From NCBI RefSeq assembly GCF_000820025.1, contig NZ_CDBI01000011.1, positions 1-54,385 of the forward strand: a stretch of DNA of 54,385 bases. The letters run 5' to 3'. Positions 50,535 to 54,385 of this stretch are shown here, one piece after another (the first letter of the stretch is position 1; every line of letters begins with the position of its first letter). The notes beneath the pieces were generated by a model. It had not been told where the DNA came from and searched no databases. It worked only from the letters and a program-made list of their open reading frames with translations. A program made the position numbers and the translations under genes. The stretch is from Aeromonas popoffii (lineage in GTDB: Bacteria > Pseudomonadota > Gammaproteobacteria > Enterobacterales > Aeromonadaceae).

Positions 50535-50714
50535 TTACGCTGCCGCTTGTAGGCAGCCTGCACGGGTTCGGTGTTCCTTACCGGCCTCGGTTTTGACGGT
50601 GTAGAACAGGCCGCCACCGCGGCGCTTGCCTAGGTCAGTGATGCCGGTGATCACTGCCGGAACGGTGACGCGGGTCTGGGGGTTGGTGTACTGCACAGGG
50701 TCATTCACTTTCAT
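50535..50714 (-). CDS. 59-residue phage protein, first gene of the leftward operon
   Basis: A small beta-rich protein: MKVNDPVQYTNPQTRVTVP, AVITGITDLGKRRGGGLFYT, VKTEAGKEHRTRAGCLQ. It has an SH3-like strand pattern and basic loops, so RNA or DNA binding is possible. AGAGGACCAAAC is right before the ATG, the same ribosome block used by six other genes here. Too short for default gene callers, yet the frame is clean and well initiated. It lies immediately downstream of the leftward operator. Confidence 0.65.
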   Translation of the reverse strand: MKVNDPVQYTNPQTRVTVPAVITGITDLGKRRGGGLFYTVKTEAGKEHRTRAGCLQAAA

Positions 50715-50762
50715 GTTTGGTCCTCTGGTTTGGTTCCAACAGGCTTTGAATTTTACTCTTGT

Positions 50763-50808
50763 CGTTCTCTCAAGAGGATGACGTGCAAACTGTAATCTTA
50801 AGAGAACG
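50763..50808. promoter_or_regulatory. left operator (two CGTTCTCT boxes)
   Basis: CGTTCTCT at 50763 and its inverse AGAGAACG at 50801. These are the same boxes as in the repressor/Cro intergenic region and lie 49 to 94 bases upstream of the first leftward gene. By analogy to lambda this is the OL/PL region. Confidence 0.6.
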
Positions 50809-50856
50809 AATGGTCAATATCGATCTCTAAAATAAACGATGTTTTTTATGAACAAC

Positions 50857-50878
50857 AAAAAACCCGCCGAAGCGGGTT
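50857..50878 (-). terminator. terminator of the repressor gene
   Basis: Stem AACCCGC/GCGGGTT, loop CGAA, six T on the minus strand; 33 bases after the repressor stop. It separates repressor transcription from the leftward operon. Confidence 0.85.
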
Positions 50879-50911
50879 GATGCGATCTGTATTGAGAAGG
50901 GCAGTTATGGG

Positions 50912-51532
50912 TTACTTGATTTCGCTACGTCTCAGTTCGGAAAGCTTGCCTAGTACAGTCGCCTCACTGGATGTGACTGTCCCAAGCCTCGGGTCATCAA
51001 CCCCGTACACCCAACCATCAATACCGGCCATAGCTCTCAACAGCCGAGCCTGGCCACTCTTCGCCAGCTGGATCAGCATGACTGCACCATCTTCTGGAGT
51101 ACGTTCAGCCAAGTTAATGATGCAAATGTCCCCGGCAACTATCCCAGACTTCGATAGATGATCGTTGTTGGATTCTATAGCAATGCTGTGGCTTTGATTC
51201 TCGGCCACCACATACCTACCACTATCCATGTTCGGCATCATATCGGTGGCCAAGTTCTCCACATCGGAGACAGTCCAGACAGGGACTTTGTCTGAGTTGA
51301 ATTGAATATCGTTTAGTAGGTCACCACTACTACGGCCCGAGTAAAGCCAAATCGGGTCAACCTTTAACACCTTTGCGATTGAGATCAGGGATGAAACGCG
51401 CATTTCGCGGTTCGGGTTATTGATGGTGTTGCTGATCACGCTCTTGGATAAGCCCGTGCGTCGCGCAAGCTCAGACATGCTGATGCCTAGCTCTTGCAGC
51501 TTCTCTTCAAGGCGTTGTCCAAATGTTTTCAT
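50912..51532 (-). CDS. CI/LexA-like phage repressor
   Basis: A 206-residue two-domain repressor from the ATG at 51532 (GAGG six bases before). N-terminal HTH: LGISMSELARRTGLSKSVIS, NTINNPNREMRVSSLISIAK. C-terminal S24-peptidase-like domain has VAGDICIINLAERTPEDGAV. Where family members have the catalytic serine (DSMEP) this reads ESNNDHL, and where the catalytic lysine is expected it reads QARLLRAM, so self-cleavage may be lost. It should keep the prophage silent via the CGTTCTCT boxes on both sides of its gene. Confidence 0.85.
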   Translation of the reverse strand: MKTFGQRLEEKLQELGISMSELARRTGLSKSVISNTINNPNREMRVSSLISIAKVLKVDPIWLYSGRSSGDLLNDIQFNSDKVPVWTVSDVENLATDMMPNMDSGRYVVAENQSHSIAIESNNDHLSKSGIVAGDICIINLAERTPEDGAVMLIQLAKSGQARLLRAMAGIDGWVYGVDDPRLGTVTSSEATVLGKLSELRRSEIK

Positions 51533-51543
51533 CAATAACCTCT

Positions 51544-51618
51544 CGTTCTCTTTAGAGACTAAATTGTAATTCTGTTGCTGATCTCTTTGGGAGACGCTGA
51601 TGATTGACATCGTTCTCT
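51544..51618. promoter_or_regulatory. right operator (two CGTTCTCT boxes)
   Basis: CGTTCTCT at 51544 and 51611, in the gap between the divergent repressor and Cro-like genes. It is the OR-like region; another TCTCTTTGGGAGA palindrome lies between the boxes (about 51583-51595). Confidence 0.6.
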
Positions 51619-51663
51619 GTGGAGGACATTATTTGCATGCATTTACGCCACAGGACCCGACCA

Positions 51664-51879
51664 ATGAAGAAACGTGAAGTAATAGAGTACTTCGGCAACA
51701 TGGCCCGTGCCATGAAAGCCATCCGCATCTCCCGCAGCCTCGCCGTGAAGTGGGGCGACGTGATCCCTGCCCAGCATGCAGTCAGCTTTGTTATCGCCAG
51801 TAATGGTGAGCTACGCCTAGGGCTGGAGGATTACCCCCTGGACAAAGAGCAGGAACAACCCACTCAACAGGCTGCCTGA
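51664..51879 (+). CDS. Cro-like repressor
   Basis: A 71-residue DNA-binding protein encoded divergently from the CI-like gene: MKKREVIEYFGNMARAMKAI, then RISRSLAVKWGDVIPAQHAV. This is the YdaS/Cro-like HTH with the AVSKWG-type recognition helix replaced by AVKWGD. AGGACCCGACC precedes the ATG at 51664; in-frame codons upstream lie in the operator. It should turn on lytic growth by repressing the repressor promoter. Confidence 0.82.
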   Translation: MKKREVIEYFGNMARAMKAIRISRSLAVKWGDVIPAQHAVSFVIASNGELRLGLEDYPLDKEQEQPTQQAA

Positions 51880-51917
51880 CCACCGGCCTTCAATACCGCA
51901 CCAAGAGGACCAACTCA

Positions 51918-52307
51918 ATGGGACGCCCAGCATTATCTGATCACGAAAAAATGGATTCTATTTCACCGCTCCGCGTGCGGGGTAACCCTGCTCAGCGTCG
52001 AGTTTGGCAAGAGGTCGGGGCCGAACTGCAGATGACTGAAACCGCATTCGCGCGCACCTCGCTGCTGATCCTGCTCAAGGCTATATCACAGCACGATCCA
52101 CAGATCCTGGCGAGAGCCGTCAAACGGGCCAATCGGAGCCTGCTAGAACAGGGATACCCGCCCGTGACAGTCGAGGAAATACTGGATGGATCCGGTTTAC
52201 CCGAGCGTGGCCTCCTGCAGTTCTCCTCAGATGAAGAGGCGACATACAACGAGGAGCGCCCTCTACGCCCCCTGCAAAAACTCATCAAATTCATTCTCGG
52301 GAGGTAA
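51918..52307 (+). CDS. early phage protein of unknown function
   Basis: A 129-residue protein beginning GRPALSDHEKMDSISPLRVR with a helical part (EVGAELQMTETAFARTSLLI, LLKAISQHDPQILARAVKRA) that looks like a ribbon-helix-helix or HTH regulator. It is where cII-type activators sit in lambdoid phages, but no CII match was seen. AGGACC precedes the ATG. A regulatory role is inferred from position only. Confidence 0.55.
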   Translation: MGRPALSDHEKMDSISPLRVRGNPAQRRVWQEVGAELQMTETAFARTSLLILLKAISQHDPQILARAVKRANRSLLEQGYPPVTVEEILDGSGLPERGLLQFSSDEEATYNEERPLRPLQKLIKFILGR

Positions 52308-52311
52308 CACC

Positions 52312-52530
52312 GTGACTACGAAACCCAGGCCGCCACGCCCGGCATCACGACACGTTAGTGATCGCGACAACATCATCTTGAAGGCCGTGATCCATGAATT
52401 GGCACTTGAGTTGGATACTGCACTTATCCCGACTGCACATGCAGCCGGTACCGATCGGCAGGCACTGCGATTGGCTCGAGAGCTGCAGGCCCGAACAGTT
52501 GAGCGAGCAGAGGCCCAACCCAGCGCATAA
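52312..52530 (+). CDS. small early phage protein
   Basis: A 72-residue basic then helical protein starting at GTG 52312 with GGGAGG seven bases ahead: TTKPRPPRPASRHVSDRDNI, ILKAVIHELALELDTALIPT, AHAAGTDRQALRLARELQA. Function not recognised. It directly follows the preceding stop (four bases), so translation is coupled. Confidence 0.55.
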   Translation: MTTKPRPPRPASRHVSDRDNIILKAVIHELALELDTALIPTAHAAGTDRQALRLARELQARTVERAEAQPSA

Positions 52531-52580
52531 CCACAATCAGCCCGCCTGACCAGCGGGCGTCTTGAACCAGGACCTGACCA

Positions 52581-52733
52581 ATGACCAATCCAACCATCGC
52601 CCGTGGGGGCACCTTCTTGCTGCATGATCTTGGCCACTGCCCGCAGTGTGGTAGTGAGCTGCAATCTGTTACCGACGACAGCATATTTGAGTGCCTCGCT
52701 TGTGAGTACACCGAGCAGGAGATGGCAGCATGA
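52581..52733 (+). CDS. 50-residue zinc-ribbon protein
   Basis: Short protein with two CxxC pairs, CPQC and CLAC, 20 residues apart: HDLGHCPQCGSELQSVTDDS, IFECLACEYTEQEMAA. A zinc ribbon of this type often binds nucleic acid. AGGACCTGACC precedes its ATG and its stop overlaps the replication gene's start by four bases. It was missed by length-limited gene callers. Confidence 0.7.
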   Translation: MTNPTIARGGTFLLHDLGHCPQCGSELQSVTDDSIFECLACEYTEQEMAA

Positions 52734-53491
52734 GCATGCTACTGATGGTCAAGGCCATGAGCATCAAAGTGGGGAACCCATTGAGAAAGCTCGTTCTGAT
52801 CAAGCTGGCGGATAACGCCAGCGATACCGGTGAGTGCTGGCCGTCATACCAACACATTGCAGATCAGTGCGAGATCTCCCGGCGCTCAGTGATCAATCAT
52901 ATCGACGCAATGTGTGAAGTGGGGCTTCTGACCAAGGAGTCCCGAGTCGGTCCCAAAGGAAAGCGATCCAATGTCTATGTGCTCACGTTAGATGGTGCAG
53001 GAGCTGCACATCCAGAGGTGCAGGAGATTCACCAGGGTAGTGCAGGAGCTGCACTAGGGGGTGGTGCAGGAGCTGCACATAGAATCAGTAACTCTTTAGA
53101 ACCAGTCATTGATCCAAAGATCCCCTCTGTATCCCCCCAAGGGGAAACGCGACCTGCAAGCGAGAGTTCTCGACGAGGTACCCGCTTGCCTAGCGACTGG
53201 GGACTACCGGCCGAGTGGGGGAGGTGGGCTATCCAGGAGACAGGACTCCCCAGAGAGCGGATCTTGATGGAGGCGGCTACGTTCGCCGATTACTGGCAGG
53301 CGCTGCCCGGCGCCAAGGCGGTCAAGCTGGACTGGGAGAAGACCTGGCGCAACTGGATACGCCGGGCAGCCAGCTCGTTCCGAACAGCGGCACAGCGCAA
53401 GCCATTGGCCAACATCCAGGCGGCCCAGCAGGCTGCACAAGCGTTGAGAGAGTCGGGGAGGGGGGACTATGACGACAGCACTCCGCTCTAA
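52730..53491 (+). CDS. lambda O-like replication initiator with HTH_36 and DnaT-like domain
   Basis: A 253-residue replication protein. N-terminal winged helix (LIKLADNASDTGECWPSYQH, QCEISRRSVINHIDAMCEVG, LLTKESRVG) and a C-terminal DnaT-like domain (LPAEWGRWAIQETGLPRERI, FADYWQALPGAKAVKLDWEK, TWRNWIRRA). The middle carries GAGAAH-type repeats encoded by four iterons at 52995-53078. It probably binds these iterons and recruits host helicase with the downstream P-like product. It overlaps the zinc-ribbon gene by 4 bases and the P-like gene by 23. Confidence 0.85.
   Translation: MSMLLMVKAMSIKVGNPLRKLVLIKLADNASDTGECWPSYQHIADQCEISRRSVINHIDAMCEVGLLTKESRVGPKGKRSNVYVLTLDGAGAAHPEVQEIHQGSAGAALGGGAGAAHRISNSLEPVIDPKIPSVSPQGETRPASESSRRGTRLPSDWGLPAEWGRWAIQETGLPRERILMEAATFADYWQALPGAKAVKLDWEKTWRNWIRRAASSFRTAAQRKPLANIQAAQQAAQALRESGRGDYDDSTPL
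52995..53078 (+). repeat. four iterons - probable phage replication origin
   Basis: GTGCAGGAGCTGCAC at 52995, 53040 and 53064, and the variant GTGCAGGAGATTCAC at 53018, spaced 22-24 bases. Each exact copy is a near-palindrome. The array lies inside the O-like gene between the HTH and the DnaT-like parts, as lambda's ori does in O. It is followed by an AT-richer stretch (53079-53120). Confidence 0.8.
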
Positions 53492-53993
53492 CCAGACAAC
53501 CGCCCTGAGCATGCCAGGGGACGCACTGCAGGTCAGTGCTCGCATGTCGGTATTCCTGGCCGAGGAGCTTCTGCCGCTGATGGCAGGGCTATGGCCAGCC
53601 AGTGCCAACCAGCTGGACGGCAATGCCCGCGGCGTAGCGCTGGCCTGGGGGAGTTTACTCAGGGGATTCAATGCGCAGCAGATCCGGGAGGCGGTGCTGC
53701 AGCTTGGGGAGGATGCCGATCGGCAGTTTGCGCCACGGCCGGCAGAGGTGCGGGGCGTTATTCTGCGGAATAATCCTGTTCCCCGTAGCGCGCCAGTTGG
53801 CCGCCAGGTGTCCCTGCGAGTATGTGAGATGGAGGCGGAGGTGAGAGTTTACCTACGGAATCGCAGCGTACCGGTAGAGGAAGTCACTGCTGAGCTGCGG
53901 AAGGTGTTGGCTGAGAAAGCCCGACAGGGAGTGGGTTTGACCGGGAATCAATATGAGGAAGATGGAAGAGACACTAAACACCTCGGAGTTTGA
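53469..53993 (+). CDS. lambda P-like replication protein
   Basis: A 174-residue helical protein starting 23 bases before the O-like stop with GGAGGGGGG upstream. It has FLAEELLPLMAGLWPASANQ, LAWGSLLRGFNAQQIREAVL, QFAPRPAEVRGVILR and VEEVTAELRKVLAEKARQG. The order O then P, the overlap and the FAPRPAEV motif fit the replicative helicase loader family found next to O-like genes. It would load host DnaB at the iterons. Confidence 0.75.
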   Translation: MTTALRSNQTTALSMPGDALQVSARMSVFLAEELLPLMAGLWPASANQLDGNARGVALAWGSLLRGFNAQQIREAVLQLGEDADRQFAPRPAEVRGVILRNNPVPRSAPVGRQVSLRVCEMEAEVRVYLRNRSVPVEEVTAELRKVLAEKARQGVGLTGNQYEEDGRDTKHLGV

Positions 53994-54047
53994 CCAGAAT
54001 ACGGGGCAACGGGGGGCAGGAACAAGATGCTGTTCAAAAAGGAATTA

Positions 54048-54068
54048 ACACCGGCCTGAGGCCGGTGT
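54048..54068. terminator. hairpin at the prophage break
   Basis: Perfect 9-bp stem ACACCGGCC/GGCCGGTGT, 3-base loop; no T-run. It lies between the P-like gene and the IS256-family element. Confidence 0.4.
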
Positions 54069-54087
54069 CAGGTGATAACTAGATCTG

Positions 54088-54385
54088 TGAGCCTGTAAAT
54101 AATTCTGTGTAACTGCCCACTCCATTACAGGTGACCGTTCAGGCGATCACCGAATTCGATAATAAAACGATTTAGGGCAAGCTTCCAATTCTGGATCGGC
54201 ATGGTCCATTTCTTGGAGGCCTGCTGTATCGCGAGAAACGCCACTTTTAGCGCCGAGTCGTCGGTCGGGAACAGCTTCCTTTGCTTGGTCGCTTTACGCA
54301 GCACGCTGTTCAGTGACTCGATCGCATTGGTGGTGTAAATCACCTTCCGGATGGCGGGGGGATAATCGAACAGCGTGATCAGATT
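54088..54385 (-). mobile_element. IS256-family element, partial (runs off the window)
   Basis: Starts near 54088 with GAGCCTGTAAATAATTCTGTG, a terminal repeat typical of IS256-type elements, and continues with the transposase C-terminus on the minus strand to the window end. It cuts the prophage just after the replication genes, so later phage genes may be displaced or lost. Confidence 0.8.
54125..54385 (-). CDS. IS256-family (mutator-type) transposase, C-terminal part
   Basis: Only the last 86 residues are in the window: NLITLFDYPPAIRKVIYTTN then AIESLNSVLRKATKQRKLFP and WTMPIQNWKLALNRFIIEFG. The stretch YTTNAIESLNSVLRK contains the catalytic Glu of the DDE triad in this family. The frame is intact to the window edge, so the element may be active. 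The gene continues to the right. Confidence 0.9.
   Translation of the reverse strand, partial: NLITLFDYPPAIRKVIYTTNAIESLNSVLRKATKQRKLFPTDDSALKVAFLAIQQASKKWTMPIQNWKLALNRFIIEFGDRLNGHL

Noticed and set aside
50429..50617. 62-codon minus ORF overlapping the 59-residue phage gene
   Set aside because: No ribosome site; the other frame (50535-50714) has an excellent one and protein-like composition.
52995..53078. CRISPR array
   Set aside because: Repeats are only 15 bases with 7-9 base gaps and lie in a coding gene; they are iterons.

Overview
The window looks like a chromosomal segment of a gammaproteobacterium, most likely Aeromonas. This is inferred from gene content (a syp-like exopolysaccharide locus, PagP, a lambdoid prophage at ssrA) and the GC-rich coding style; no 16S or marker gene is present to prove it.

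Layout. (1) 1-3.3 kb is a scrapyard: a REP-associated tyrosine transposase between three REP hairpins, a broken IS5-type transposase, an exported ankyrin-repeat protein, and the end of an IS fused to the tail of a LysE-type exporter. (2) 3.8-7.95 kb, minus strand: a two-gene operon for a LodA-type quinoprotein amino-acid oxidase carrying an N-terminal catalase-like domain, and its LodB-type flavoprotein maturase. (3) 8.1-11.2 kb: an IS5-family element nested in a decayed IS3 element, pagP (lipid A palmitoyltransferase) and a decayed IS1-family element. (4) 11.2-40.6 kb: a large exopolysaccharide/biofilm locus resembling Vibrio syp/rbd. It holds a hybrid histidine kinase with a periplasmic partner, a STAS/RsbW-REC-PP2C partner-switch pair, an SLBB export protein, a polysaccharide co-polymerase, an initiating sugar transferase, six further glycosyltransferases, an acetyltransferase, a flippase and a polymerase/ligase. 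Embedded in it is an exosortase gene with one DUF1194-type substrate carrying a PEP-CTERM-like tail. Sigma-54-type (-24/-12) promoter motifs precede most of its operons, in both directions; no sigma-54 activator gene lies in the window. Two AT-rich accessory genes interrupt it at 25.8-27.6 kb. (5) 40.6-42.3 kb: decayed sequence, a small orphan gene and the 3' end of ssrA (tmRNA), which marks one end of a prophage. (6) 42.3-54.1 kb: the early region of a lambdoid prophage. Leftward: integrase, excisionase-like gene, Dam-type methylase, Bet/RecE-like recombination genes and small regulators. Then a repressor gene bracketed by operator boxes. Rightward: a Cro-like gene, small genes, and O-like and P-like replication genes, with four iterons inside the O-like gene as a probable origin. 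(7) An IS256-family element truncates the prophage at 54.09 kb and runs off the end.

How it fits together. The kinase, partner switch and sigma-54 promoters point to a tightly controlled biofilm matrix locus. The export/chain-length/flippase/polymerase set builds and secretes the polymer, and the exosortase probably processes a von Willebrand-type matrix protein alongside it. All functions are read from sequence motifs; none was verified by a database search.
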